Source of the DNA: Peribacillus muralis
Lineage (GTDB): Bacteria > Bacillota > Bacilli > Bacillales > DSM-1321
Direction: 5' to 3'
DNA: 64,000 nt
Assembly (NCBI RefSeq): GCF_001645685.2
Contig: NZ_CP017080.1
Location: 3,339,051 to 3,403,050 of the forward strand
The stretch's first letter is position 1. Each line of letters begins with the position of its first letter. The position numbers were made by a program, and so were the translations under genes. Shown piece by piece: positions 56,290-64,000 of this stretch. Under the pieces are notes generated by a model. It did not search any database and had not been told where the DNA came from. It saw only the letters and a list, made by a program, of their open reading frames with translations.

Positions 56290-56420
56290 AATGACCGTTT
56301 CATTGCACTGCAGGCGCTCCCTTTCCGCGGGCGGTCCTTGAGCCACCTCGGCTTTCAGCCTGCGGGTCTCAAGTGGACACGCATTTCCCGCAGGAGTCTC
56401 GCCGCCTTCCGTTTCATTCC
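56290..56420. repeat. REP-like GC-rich intergenic element
   Basis: The segment contains nested inverted repeats, for example CTTGAG (56337-56342) with CTCAAG (56368-56373). Its core CCCTTTCCGCGGGCGGTCCT (56319-56338) recurs at 18143-18162 with one mismatch. Elements of this look are, to my memory, scattered between genes in Bacillaceae genomes. Function unknown. Confidence 0.55.
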
Positions 56421-56639
56421 ACTTTACGTGAAAATGTATTTCGAATCCTGCCTAATCACAGGTTTGGAGGACATGGACATTGACCGTTGCTTTACTTTTC
56501 AGGCACTCGCTTATCCAGAGGAGGTCGGGGAAAATGATGAGCTACATTTTGGGTCTTAACTTGTTTAAACAGTTCTTCTACCGCGCCTAGCCACCGAAAC
56601 ATCGGACAAGAGGATAAAATCAAGCGTGCAATTTGCAAA

Positions 56640-56677
56640 AAAAGGGTTTCGGAATGAGATCACTCCGAAACCCTTTT
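56640..56677 (-). terminator. terminator of clpX
   Basis: AAAAGGGTTTCGGA (56640-56653) pairs perfectly with TCCGAAACCCTTTT (56664-56677) around a ten-base loop. A run of Ts follows on the minus strand. Confidence 0.92.
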
Positions 56678-56726
56678 GTCTATACTTGGAGACTGCCCTT
56701 ATGTACTGGCCGTCTTATTTTTTCGA

Positions 56727-57995
56727 TTAAGCAGATGTTTTCTTTTCTTGTCCCTTGATGGTTGTGCCATCTTTAAGGACAAGCTTGGGAGATTCATTTT
56801 TGGAAATGGTGTTGCCTGTGATTACACATTTTGCAACATCATCACGTGAAGGAAGATCGAACATCACTTCAAGAATGATACCTTCAATGATGGAACGCAA
56901 TCCACGGGCACCCGTTTTACGTTCAATCGCTTTTTTGGCAATTTCACTCAACGCTTCCGGTTCGAATTCCAATTCAACATCATCAAGCTCAAGTAATTTT
57001 TGATATTGTTTAACAAGAGCATTTTTCGGTTGTGTCAGGATTTCAATCAAAGCCGCTTCATCCAATTGCTCAAGAGTTGCAATTACTGGCAGCCGTCCGA
57101 TGAATTCCGGAATCAATCCGAAACGAAGCAAGTCTTCAGGAAGCACTTTGGAAAGCAATTCTTTTTCGGCAATATCATCCTTTTTCACATCAGAGCCAAA
57201 GCCAATGACCTTTTGGCCAAGACGGCGTTTGATGATCGGTTCGATGCCATCGAATGCACCGCCACAGATGAACAGGATATTGGTCGTATCGATTTGGATG
57301 AATTCCTGATGCGGATGCTTACGCCCACCTTGAGGCGGAACGCTTGCAACCGTTCCTTCAAGAATTTTTAACAAGGCTTGTTGCACGCCTTCTCCAGATA
57401 CGTCACGTGTAATCGATGGATTTTCCGATTTACGGGCAACTTTATCGATTTCATCAATATAAATGATTCCTTTTTCCGCTTTTTCCACATCATAATCGGC
57501 TGCTTGGATCAATTTAAGGAGGATATTCTCGACATCTTCCCCTACGTATCCAGCTTCCGTCAATGAAGTCGCATCAGCAATGGCAAAAGGAACATTCAAT
57601 AGTCGGGCCAGTGTTTGCGCAAGAAGGGTTTTCCCGCTTCCTGTCGGTCCGATTAGGGCAATGTTACTTTTAGAAAGCTCGACATCGTCGACTTTGCTAT
57701 TGGAATTGATGCGCTTATAATGATTGTAAACGGCAACAGCCAAAGATTTCTTCGCCTGTTCTTGTCCAATCACGTATTCATCAAGAATTTCACGGATTTC
57801 CATAGGTTTAGGTACATCTCTGAATTCGACTTCTTCATCGGTACCAAGTTCTTCCTCGACGATTTCCGTACAAAGCTCGATACACTCGTCACAAATATAT
57901 ACACCTGGACCAGCAACCAGTTTACGGACTTGTTCTTGTGTTTTTCCGCAAAAAGAACATTTCAATTGTCCTTTTTCATCATTAAATTTAAACAT
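56727..57995 (-). CDS. clpX: ATP-dependent Clp protease ATP-binding subunit ClpX
   Basis: ClpX unfolds substrates for ClpP. The 422-residue protein begins with a four-Cys zinc-binding domain ([17 protein letters not shown] then ICDECIELC). It then has Walker [13 protein letters not shown], Walker [14 protein letters not shown], the pore/RKH region and the IGF-type ClpP loop ([10 protein letters not shown]). It follows tig across a 434-base gap that holds the tig terminator and the clpX promoter region. Confidence 0.98.
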   Translation of the reverse strand: MFKFNDEKGQLKCSFCGKTQEQVRKLVAGPGVYICDECIELCTEIVEEELGTDEEVEFRDVPKPMEIREILDEYVIGQEQAKKSLAVAVYNHYKRINSNSKVDDVELSKSNIALIGPTGSGKTLLAQTLARLLNVPFAIADATSLTEAGYVGEDVENILLKLIQAADYDVEKAEKGIIYIDEIDKVARKSENPSITRDVSGEGVQQALLKILEGTVASVPPQGGRKHPHQEFIQIDTTNILFICGGAFDGIEPIIKRRLGQKVIGFGSDVKKDDIAEKELLSKVLPEDLLRFGLIPEFIGRLPVIATLEQLDEAALIEILTQPKNALVKQYQKLLELDDVELEFEPEALSEIAKKAIERKTGARGLRSIIEGIILEVMFDLPSRDDVAKCVITGNTISKNESPKLVLKDGTTIKGQEKKTSA

Positions 57996-58429
57996 GTACG
58001 TTCACCCCTTTTAATACTCTTCCAACTCTATTACATAGCGGTACCCAATCTTAATTGAAAAAAAACTAGGCACACATCTACTTAAGCATTCCAAAATCCC
58101 TAGTATGTTTTGCATTTTAACATGTTCTTGGAAGTTTAGTAACAAAAATGCTCACGTGTCGAGTTGTTGAATAAGTACAATGATCAATCAATATGTATTT
58201 GCCCTTTACCAGTATGCCCAAAACTTTTGATTTTTAAAATTAGGATTCGCTGTATAAATATGTATATGCGGTATTAGAACTAATCTACACCGAAATCCAA
58301 AAAAAATCAATCAGGAAATAACCGATATTTAAAATTTCCACTAATTCTCAATATGTATAAAACAAGGCACGATTACTCGCGCCTTGTTTTTTTAAAAAAG
58401 GAACTATTAAAATCCCCTACTTATAAAAA
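57996..58429. other. 434-base spacer between tig and clpX
   Basis: Apart from the terminator at 58359-58393 it is AT-rich, with no supported gene. It must contain the clpX promoter, but no single box pair stood out. Confidence 0.45.
58359..58393 (-). terminator. terminator of tig
   Basis: AACAAGGCACGA (58361-58372) pairs with TCGCGCCTTGTT (58377-58388), with one mismatch or wobble, flanked by A and T runs on either side. It is about 40 bases beyond the tig stop. Confidence 0.85.
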
Positions 58430-59722
58430 TTATTTAGCGTCAACTGTTTTGCTGTTTTCTACCAAGAAGTCAATCGCTTTCTTAATTTTAAGATCGCCTT
58501 TGATACCTTCTAAGTTTCCAAGAGCTTGTTTGATCGCATCGATTTCCATATTGTACATTGTAGCCATTTGTCCAAGCTCAGCTTCTACATCTTCATCAGT
58601 CGCTTCAAGCTTTTCAGTTTCGGCGATTGCTTCAAGAGTTAAGCTCGTACGAACTTGTCCTTCAGCTTCTTCTTTCATTTGCGCTTTCAAAGCCTCTTCG
58701 TCTTGACCTGAGAATTGGTAGTAAAGTTCTAGATTAAGACCTTGAGATTGAATGCGTTGAGAGAATTCATTCATCATGCGGTCCACTTCGTTGGAAACCA
58801 TAGCTTCAGGAACGTCCATTTCTGCACCTTCAACAGCTTTGCCAATTACAGTGTTTTGAATGAAGTTTTCTTCTTCGTGTTTTTTGTCATGCTCTAATTT
58901 ATGTTTTGTTTTTTCTTTCAGTTCAGCCAACGTTTCCACTTCGTCGTCAACGTCTTTCGCGAACTCATCATCCAACTCAGGAAGTTGCTTTGTTTTGATT
59001 TCGTGGATTTTCACTTTGAATACAGCTGGTTTTCCTGCAAGTTCAGCAGCATGGTATTCTTCAGGGAAAGTAACCTCGATATCTTTTTCAGCGCCAGTTT
59101 CAAGACCGACAAGTTGCTCTTCGAATCCTGGGATGAAAGAATTAGAACCGATTTCCAATGAATGGTTTTCGCTTGCTCCGCCTTCGAATGCTTCACCATC
59201 AACGAATCCTTCAAAGTCAAGAACAACTGTATCGCCTTCGGCAACTTGTCCTTCTTCTTTCACGACTAGCTCAGCTTGACGTTCTTGTAGAGTTTTCAGT
59301 TCGTTGTCAACATCTTCGTCCGTTACTTCAGTGTTGAACTTTTCAACTTCAACACCTTTGTAATCTCCTAATTTAACTTCCGGCTTAACTGTTACAGTTG
59401 CAGTGAAAATTAGGTTTTCGCCTTTTTCCATTTTTTCGATGTCGATTTCTGGACGGTCTACAGGCTGAATTCCAGCTTCTTCGACAGCATTTGCGTAAGC
59501 ATCCGGAAGAATGATATCAAGCGCATCTTGGTAAAGTGATTCTACGCCGAATTTTTTTTCGAACATTTGACGTGGCATTTTACCTTTACGGAAGCCAGGT
59601 ACGTTTACTTGTTTCACTACTTTTTTGAAAGCTGCGTCTAAACCTTCGTTCACTTTTGCAGCGTCAACTTCGATTGTTAGTACACCTTGATTACCTTCTT
59701 GTTTTTCCCATTTTACAGACAT
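58430..59722 (-). CDS. tig: trigger factor (ribosome-associated chaperone and prolyl isomerase)
   Basis: Trigger factor binds the ribosome exit tunnel. ATG at 59722 behind GGAGGG gives [19 protein letters not shown] and 430 residues; a longer upstream frame is non-coding. The ribosome-binding signature GFRKGKMPR is near residue 43. The FKBP-type domain ([23 protein letters not shown], about 155-178) and the helical C-terminal arm domain follow. The product is acidic, as is typical. It lies just upstream of clpX in the conserved order. Confidence 0.98.
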   Translation of the reverse strand: MSVKWEKQEGNQGVLTIEVDAAKVNEGLDAAFKKVVKQVNVPGFRKGKMPRQMFEKKFGVESLYQDALDIILPDAYANAVEEAGIQPVDRPEIDIEKMEKGENLIFTATVTVKPEVKLGDYKGVEVEKFNTEVTDEDVDNELKTLQERQAELVVKEEGQVAEGDTVVLDFEGFVDGEAFEGGASENHSLEIGSNSFIPGFEEQLVGLETGAEKDIEVTFPEEYHAAELAGKPAVFKVKIHEIKTKQLPELDDEFAKDVDDEVETLAELKEKTKHKLEHDKKHEEENFIQNTVIGKAVEGAEMDVPEAMVSNEVDRMMNEFSQRIQSQGLNLELYYQFSGQDEEALKAQMKEEAEGQVRTSLTLEAIAETEKLEATDEDVEAELGQMATMYNMEIDAIKQALGNLEGIKGDLKIKKAIDFLVENSKTVDAK

Positions 59723-59907
59723 GTGTTTCCCTCCAAAAAATCTATATACTTCAATAATAAGCATTGGATGAATATGCTTTGCAAGTGTTAACAAGTCATC
59801 CTTCAAATATACCCAAAAAAAACTTGGGATTTCGTCAAAATTAGACGAATTATACATTACAACCACTACATTATACCACAGGTTGAATCTGTTACAACAG
59901 CAATAGG

Positions 59908-60942
59908 TTAAATAATGGGATAAGAAATTTCCTCAAGTTCTTTTAAATAGGACAGAATATCAGCCATGGTTTCCTCTTTTGCGTGATAAAAACCCGCTAT
60001 GTTCCCCACGGAAACTTCGCCAGCCATGTATTCCTCCGCTAAGGCATGGTAAGCCCCCGCCCAGGAAGGGATGCTTTCCCCCTCCGGTTCGAAAGGGTAC
60101 AACAAGAACGAATGCCGTTCGATTAAACTATGCACCATTTCAAATAAGCTTGGATTATCCTGACTGATTTTTTCTTCCGTCAGGCTGGTGATCGTCTTAT
60201 AGAAGTCCGTTTCCTTCATACTCTTCAATTCCGTCGGTAGGATAGCTTTCCATTCATCGAATTTTATAATTGACACTTCTTCGTTGTATTCCTGTTCGGT
60301 CAAAATATTCAGGAGCATCGTTTTAAAGAAGGGGTGCCCTTCATCGCTTTGAAGAAATTGCTCGATTTGAGGAATAAACGGTCGGATATTGATATGCGTT
60401 ATTTTGGAAATGACCAAGAACATTTCACTATCCGTCTTTCCTTCAAAAAGCCCATCCTCTTGTAACTCGGCGGAAATTTGCTCATTTTGCCTATCTTCTT
60501 CTTCTTTTTTATCTTCAATTGCCCGTTTACTGAACTGAAGCATCTTTTCGAATTGTTCCTCTTTATCGAACGGAATCTGGTTCTCATCAAATAGCAGTTC
60601 GATCGTCGTGACCATTTCCTGATGCTCGCCTAATTGCAGCAGGACCATCAAATGGATATTGATCAGTTGAAAATAGTCACCGATGCCTTTATTCAGCATC
60701 TCTATACACAACTCTTTCGACTCCTCATAAAACTCCAATTCAACAAGTGAGACAACAAGCCCCATACAAACCTCATCATCTTCAGGTTCATACTCCCTCG
60801 CTTGACTGAAGAGCTGTGCAGCAGCTTTGAAGTTTCTGTTTTCCAGCTCATCCAGGCCTTTTGCCTTCAGCCTTTCACCGAGATTTGGAAAGGCGATAAT
60901 CCTGGATTCTCCAGCCTTATTTCGGTTTTTCTCATTATCCAT
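59908..60942 (-). CDS. ysoA: TPR-repeat protein, YsoA-like
   Basis: The product (about 344 residues) contains tetratricopeptide-like helices: [30 protein letters not shown] (here about residues 30-60), [18 protein letters not shown] and further helical repeats. A Glu/Lys-rich linker follows, then a C-terminal region with [15 protein letters not shown]. No enzyme motif is present; a scaffold role is likely. ATG at 60942 is favoured over a GTG 24 bases upstream, which has no ribosome site. The position between leuD and tig corresponds to ysoA of B. subtilis. Confidence 0.83.
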   Translation of the reverse strand: MDNEKNRNKAGESRIIAFPNLGERLKAKGLDELENRNFKAAAQLFSQAREYEPEDDEVCMGLVVSLVELEFYEESKELCIEMLNKGIGDYFQLINIHLMVLLQLGEHQEMVTTIELLFDENQIPFDKEEQFEKMLQFSKRAIEDKKEEEDRQNEQISAELQEDGLFEGKTDSEMFLVISKITHINIRPFIPQIEQFLQSDEGHPFFKTMLLNILTEQEYNEEVSIIKFDEWKAILPTELKSMKETDFYKTITSLTEEKISQDNPSLFEMVHSLIERHSFLLYPFEPEGESIPSWAGAYHALAEEYMAGEVSVGNIAGFYHAKEETMADILSYLKELEEISYPII

Positions 60943-61061
60943 CCTATTTTCCGCCTCACCGTTCACTTTTTGAGAAACAGTTTAGCATGGAATGGAAGGA
61001 AACACAAAAATTCAATCGGCTACTTATCCCCTATGTCCTGATTTCCCCGGGCCCAATCCAT

Positions 61062-61103
61062 AAAAAATCCCGCTTCTTTCCACAGTGGAAAAGAGAACGG
61101 GAT
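61062..61103 (-). terminator. terminator of the leu operon
   Basis: On the minus strand ATCCCGTTCTC and the complementary arm ending GCGGGAT form a long stem (61067-61083 with 61085-61103) with minor mismatches, followed by TTTTTT. It lies 16 bases past the leuD stop. Confidence 0.85.
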
Positions 61104-61118
61104 ATCATCCTTCTACTA

Positions 61119-61712
61119 TTAAATGGAAACCTTCGTTCGTGATTCATAAGCGGAAATCTCTTTGTCATATTGAAGGGTGATGGAAATTTCATCCCATCCT
61201 TTCACAAGCATTTCCTTCCAATATGGATGAATTTCAAAGCTTGCTTCGAAACCTTGGTCATCCTTCAAGGTTTGATTGGGAAGATCGATCGTCAACTCGT
61301 AATCAGGTGCTGATGCTCCCTCCATCAAACGCTTAACTTCATCAGGTGTCAGGGCAATCGGGACCATGCCGTTTTTCATGCAATTACTTTTGAAAATATC
61401 AGCAAAGGACGGGGCAACGATGATATCGAAGCCGTAGTCTTTCAATGACCATGGAGCGTGCTCGCGCGAGGAACCACAGCCAAAATTTTCACCTGCTATT
61501 AAAATGGATTTGTTTTGATTATCGGGTTGATTCAATTCGAACTCTGGACGTTCTTTCCCGGTTTCATCGAAACGCCAGTTATAAAATAAAAATTCCCCGA
61601 ACCCGCTACGCTCGATCCGTTTCAAAAACTGCTTTGGGATGATTTGATCGGTATCCACGTTTTTACGGTCGAGCACCGCCGCTCTTCCTTTATATAAAGT
61701 GATTGGTTCCAT
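61119..61712 (-). CDS. leuD: 3-isopropylmalate dehydratase small subunit LeuD
   Basis: LeuD is the swivel-domain subunit of isopropylmalate isomerase. The 197-residue protein has LDRKNVDTDQIIPKQFLK, the signature GENFGCGSSREHAPWSL and VAPSFADIFKSNCMKNGM. It lies 24 bases after leuC and is the last gene of the operon, ahead of a strong terminator. Confidence 0.98.
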   Translation of the reverse strand: MEPITLYKGRAAVLDRKNVDTDQIIPKQFLKRIERSGFGEFLFYNWRFDETGKERPEFELNQPDNQNKSILIAGENFGCGSSREHAPWSLKDYGFDIIVAPSFADIFKSNCMKNGMVPIALTPDEVKRLMEGASAPDYELTIDLPNQTLKDDQGFEASFEIHPYWKEMLVKGWDEISITLQYDKEISAYESRTKVSI

Positions 61713-61736
61713 TTTGCACCTCCAGTTTTATTCCTA

Positions 61737-63146
61737 TCAGTGGACTTGTTCAGTCCGCTGAAAATTTCTGATATCGACAAATTTCCCATGAATGGCCGCG
61801 GCAGCAGCCATGGCAGGACTAACCAAGTGTGTTCTTGCTCCTGCCCCCTGCCGGCCTTCAAAGTTTCGGTTACTGGTGGAAGCACAATGCTCACCGGATG
61901 GCACGGCATCAGGATTCATGCTCAGACACATGCTGCAGCCCGACTCACGCCACTCAAAGCCTGCCGATTTAAAGACTTCATCCAGCCCTTCATCTTCGGC
62001 TTGCCTCTTGACACTTTGCGAACCGGGGACGACCATCGCCCGAACCCCTTTATGAACCTCCTGGCCTTCTATCATTTCTGCAGCTTGTCGCAAATCCTCG
62101 ATCCGGGAATTCGTACAAGACCCAATGAAAACATGCTGAACGGGAATATCCGTGATGGCCATGCCTTCCTCCAGGCCCATATACTCAAGTGCTCGATTCA
62201 ATTCCTTGGAATCGATGACATCCTCGGCAAAGGTCGGCACCTTTCCGTCTACACCACTAGCCATTCCAGGGTTCGTGCCCCAGCTTACCATTGGTGGAAT
62301 AAGGCTGCCATCGAGAAAGATTTCTTGGTCATACACAGCATCGTCATCACTGGCCAGTGATTTCCAATCCTGAACACAACGCTCGAACTCCTCCCCTTTC
62401 GGCACATATTTACGACCATTCAAATAAGAAAAAGTCGTTTCATCCGGAGCGACCAGACCTGCTCTCGCTCCCCCTTCTATGGACATATTGCATACGGTCA
62501 TTCGCTCTTCCATGGACATATCCCGGAAAACTTCCCCACAATATTCAATGATGTGGCCCGTACCAAAATCGACACCGAATTTGGAAATGACATATAAAAT
62601 GACGTCTTTCGCCTTCACGCCATGCCCGAGCATCCCATTGACCTCAAGCTTTAAAGTTTTCGGTTTTGTTTGCCATAAAGTTTGCGTCGCCAATACATGC
62701 TCGACCTCACTTGTACCGATTCCGAACGCAATCGATCCGAATGCACCATGAGTGGAGGTATGACTGTCTCCACAAACAATTGTCATCCCCGGCTGCGTCA
62801 GCCCCAATTCCGGACCGATGACGTGAACGATCCCTTGTTCCGGGCTATCCAAATCAGCAAGGCGGATACCGAACTCCTTACAGTTTTGCTCAAGTGCTTC
62901 TAGCTGCTTCCTGGCAATATCATCCTCGATGAAATAGCGATTGACGGTCGGTACATTATGGTCCATCGTCGCGAAGGTACGGTTAGGCCTCCTGACGGTG
63001 CGCCCCTTTAATCTCAACCCCTCAAATGCTTGCGGCGAGGTCACCTCATGGATATATTGAAGATCTATATACAATAAATCCGGTTTACCTTCCTCTTCAT
63101 TCACAATATGACGGTCCCATATTTTCTCTATTATCGACTTTCCCAT
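61737..63146 (-). CDS. leuC: 3-isopropylmalate dehydratase large subunit LeuC
   Basis: LeuC carries the [4Fe-4S] cluster that isomerises 2- to 3-isopropylmalate. The 469-residue protein shows the aconitase signatures [28 protein letters not shown] (first cluster Cys) and [13 protein letters not shown] (the other two). ATG is preceded by GAGGTGGATACGG. It is separated from leuB by 70 bases containing a terminator-like hairpin. Confidence 0.98.
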   Translation of the reverse strand: MGKSIIEKIWDRHIVNEEEGKPDLLYIDLQYIHEVTSPQAFEGLRLKGRTVRRPNRTFATMDHNVPTVNRYFIEDDIARKQLEALEQNCKEFGIRLADLDSPEQGIVHVIGPELGLTQPGMTIVCGDSHTSTHGAFGSIAFGIGTSEVEHVLATQTLWQTKPKTLKLEVNGMLGHGVKAKDVILYVISKFGVDFGTGHIIEYCGEVFRDMSMEERMTVCNMSIEGGARAGLVAPDETTFSYLNGRKYVPKGEEFERCVQDWKSLASDDDAVYDQEIFLDGSLIPPMVSWGTNPGMASGVDGKVPTFAEDVIDSKELNRALEYMGLEEGMAITDIPVQHVFIGSCTNSRIEDLRQAAEMIEGQEVHKGVRAMVVPGSQSVKRQAEDEGLDEVFKSAGFEWRESGCSMCLSMNPDAVPSGEHCASTSNRNFEGRQGAGARTHLVSPAMAAAAAIHGKFVDIRNFQRTEQVH

Positions 63147-63172
63147 CCGTATCCACCTCGATCAAATTCTGT

Positions 63173-63208
63173 ATTTTTTTAAAAAACACGGCCTAAGGTT
63201 AGGCCGTG
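63173..63208 (-). terminator. hairpin with T-run between leuB and leuC
   Basis: On the minus strand CACGGCCTAA and TTAGGCCGTG arms (63199-63208 and 63187-63196) make a GC-rich hairpin followed directly by TTTTTT. It looks like an intrinsic terminator within the operon, nine bases after the leuB stop, and may reduce leuCD expression relative to leuB. Confidence 0.78.
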
Positions 63209-63216
63209 AAAGACGT

Positions 63217-64000
63217 TTATGCATAAGCACCCATAATATTGGAAATGGCTTCCTGGTCTAAAAGACTGGCTTTGATTTCGGAAATCATCTCTGAAGTAGA
63301 GGTGATTTCCGGTTGGCCATTTGCGATATCGCCTGTTCTTAAGCCATATTCAAGCACCGTTTCCACAGCCTGCTCGACGGCATGTGCCTCATCCTCCAAA
63401 CCAAAGGATAACCGCAGCATCGACGCCGCTGATAAAATGGTCCCGATTGGATTGGCAAGGTTTTTACCCGCAATATCAGGTGCAGAGCCATGAATCGGCT
63501 CATAAAGATTCGGTCCTTGCGTAGATATCGAAGCCGAAGGAAGCATACCAAGCGAGCCGGTCAATACGGACGCTTCATCACTTAAAATATCACCGAACAT
63601 ATTTTCCGTTACGATAATATCGAATTGTTTCGGGTTTTTAATCAGCTGCATGGCCGCATTATCCACAAGCATGTGTTCAAGCGTTACATCGGGATAATCG
63701 TTGGAGACTTCCTCGGCCGTTTCACGCCACATCCTGCTGGATTCAAGGACATTCGCTTTATCGACGGATGTCACCTTTTTCTTCCGATCTGATGCCAACG
63801 CAAACGCCAGTTCAAGAATACGTTTCATTTCACTTTTCTGATAGAACAGCGTATCGACGACCGCTTCTTCGCCATCCCTTTCCACTCGTTCACTTGGCGT
63901 TCCAAAATAAAGACCTCCGGTTAGTTCCCTGACGATCACGAAATCCACATCTTCAATGAATTCCTTTTTAAGGGGCGAAGACTCCGACAAGCTGGAATAG
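63217..64000 (-). CDS. leuB: 3-isopropylmalate dehydrogenase LeuB (C-terminal part)
   Basis: LeuB oxidatively decarboxylates 3-isopropylmalate with NAD+. About 260 C-terminal residues are in the window; the N-terminus lies beyond the right edge. Visible features are [32 protein letters not shown], the metal and substrate segment [34 protein letters not shown] (two blocks; residues spread over about 35 positions) and the NAD-binding loop [20 protein letters not shown]. The frame is intact up to the window edge. Confidence 0.97.
   Translation of the reverse strand, partial: YSSLSESSPLKKEFIEDVDFVIVRELTGGLYFGTPSERVERDGEEAVVDTLFYQKSEMKRILELAFALASDRKKKVTSVDKANVLESSRMWRETAEEVSNDYPDVTLEHMLVDNAAMQLIKNPKQFDIIVTENMFGDILSDEASVLTGSLGMLPSASISTQGPNLYEPIHGSAPDIAGKNLANPIGTILSAASMLRLSFGLEDEAHAVEQAVETVLEYGLRTGDIANGQPEITSTSEMISEIKASLLDQEAISNIMGAYA

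Larger units (their letters stand above)
56115..56726. other. 612-base spacer between clpX and lonB
   Basis: No gene is supported. It contains a structured GC-rich segment at about 56290-56420 and the clpX terminator at 56640-56677. A plus-strand open frame across the GC-rich segment lacks a ribosome site and protein-like composition. Confidence 0.5.

Noticed and set aside
56215..56559. 114-codon plus frame between lonB and clpX
   Set aside because: It lies on a REP-like inverted-repeat element and has no ribosome site.
59723..59866. Upstream extension of tig by 48 codons
   Set aside because: Trigger factor starts MSVKWEKQ by family comparison, and GGAGGG precedes that ATG.

Overview
The window is a chromosomal segment of an endospore-forming Bacillaceae (Bacillus sensu lato). 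The gene order is essentially the conserved Bacillus subtilis block running from queA/ruvAB through the nad, pheA, obg/spo0B, spoIVF, min, mre, comC/folC/valS and hem loci to lonA/lonB, clpX, tig and the leu operon. Many sporulation genes are present (bofC, coxA-like, safA, spo0B, spoIVFA/B, spoIIB, ysxE, spoVID, lonB). An RNase E/G gene, a YabR-type S1 protein gene and a pair of ATP-grasp genes sit inside the block and, as far as I recall, are not at these positions in B. subtilis 168. A Peribacillus/Priestia-like species is plausible, but the species cannot be resolved from sequence reading alone.

Layout. 1-2094 (minus): end of queA, a DUF2905 membrane protein, ruvB, ruvA. 2095-4700: an intergenic 21-bp repeat array, an orphan lipoprotein, bofC and a CoxA-like spore lipoprotein. 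4789-7966 (minus): a CotS/YsxE-like kinase and a greatly expanded SafA. 8286-9131 (plus): a zinc metallopeptidase. 9222-12743 (minus): nadA-nadC-nadB, divergent from nifS-niaR. 14600-18799: a repetitive protein, an IS3-family element inserted in what looks like the pheA terminator, then pheA and pheB. 18840-25509 (minus): obg, spo0B, the rplU-prp-rpmA ribosomal operon with its L21 leader, an RNase E/G family gene and spoIVFAB. 25764-26207 (plus): yabR-like. 26386-35878 (minus): minD/minC, mreD/mreC/mreB, radC, maf, spoIIB, comC, folC. 35978-37733 (plus): two overlapping ATP-grasp ligase genes. 37790-43726 (minus): valS with a T-box leader, ysxE, spoVID, plus one small membrane protein gene on the plus strand. 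43727-44270: a second 21-bp repeat array. 44271-50522 (minus): hemL-hemB-hemD-hemC-hemX-hemA. 50776-64000: a YsxD-like membrane protein (plus), then on minus ysxC, lonA, lonB, clpX, tig, a TPR protein, leuD, leuC and the end of leuB.

The genes form coherent modules: Holliday-junction processing (ruvAB), NAD synthesis under its own repressor NiaR with NifS supplying sulfur for the NadA cluster, spore coat and cortex morphogenesis (SafA, SpoVID, YsxE, CoxA-like), pro-sigmaK processing control (BofC, SpoIVFA, SpoIVFB), cell shape and division-site selection (MreBCD, MinCD), heme synthesis through the C5 pathway, and ATP-dependent proteolysis (LonA, LonB, ClpX). The least ordinary items are the IS insertion in the loop of a terminator, the 21-unit repeat of SafA, two unrelated intergenic arrays that share a 21-bp period, a 15-bp tandem array before mreC, and the tandem ATP-grasp ligases. 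No tRNA, rRNA or CRISPR was seen.
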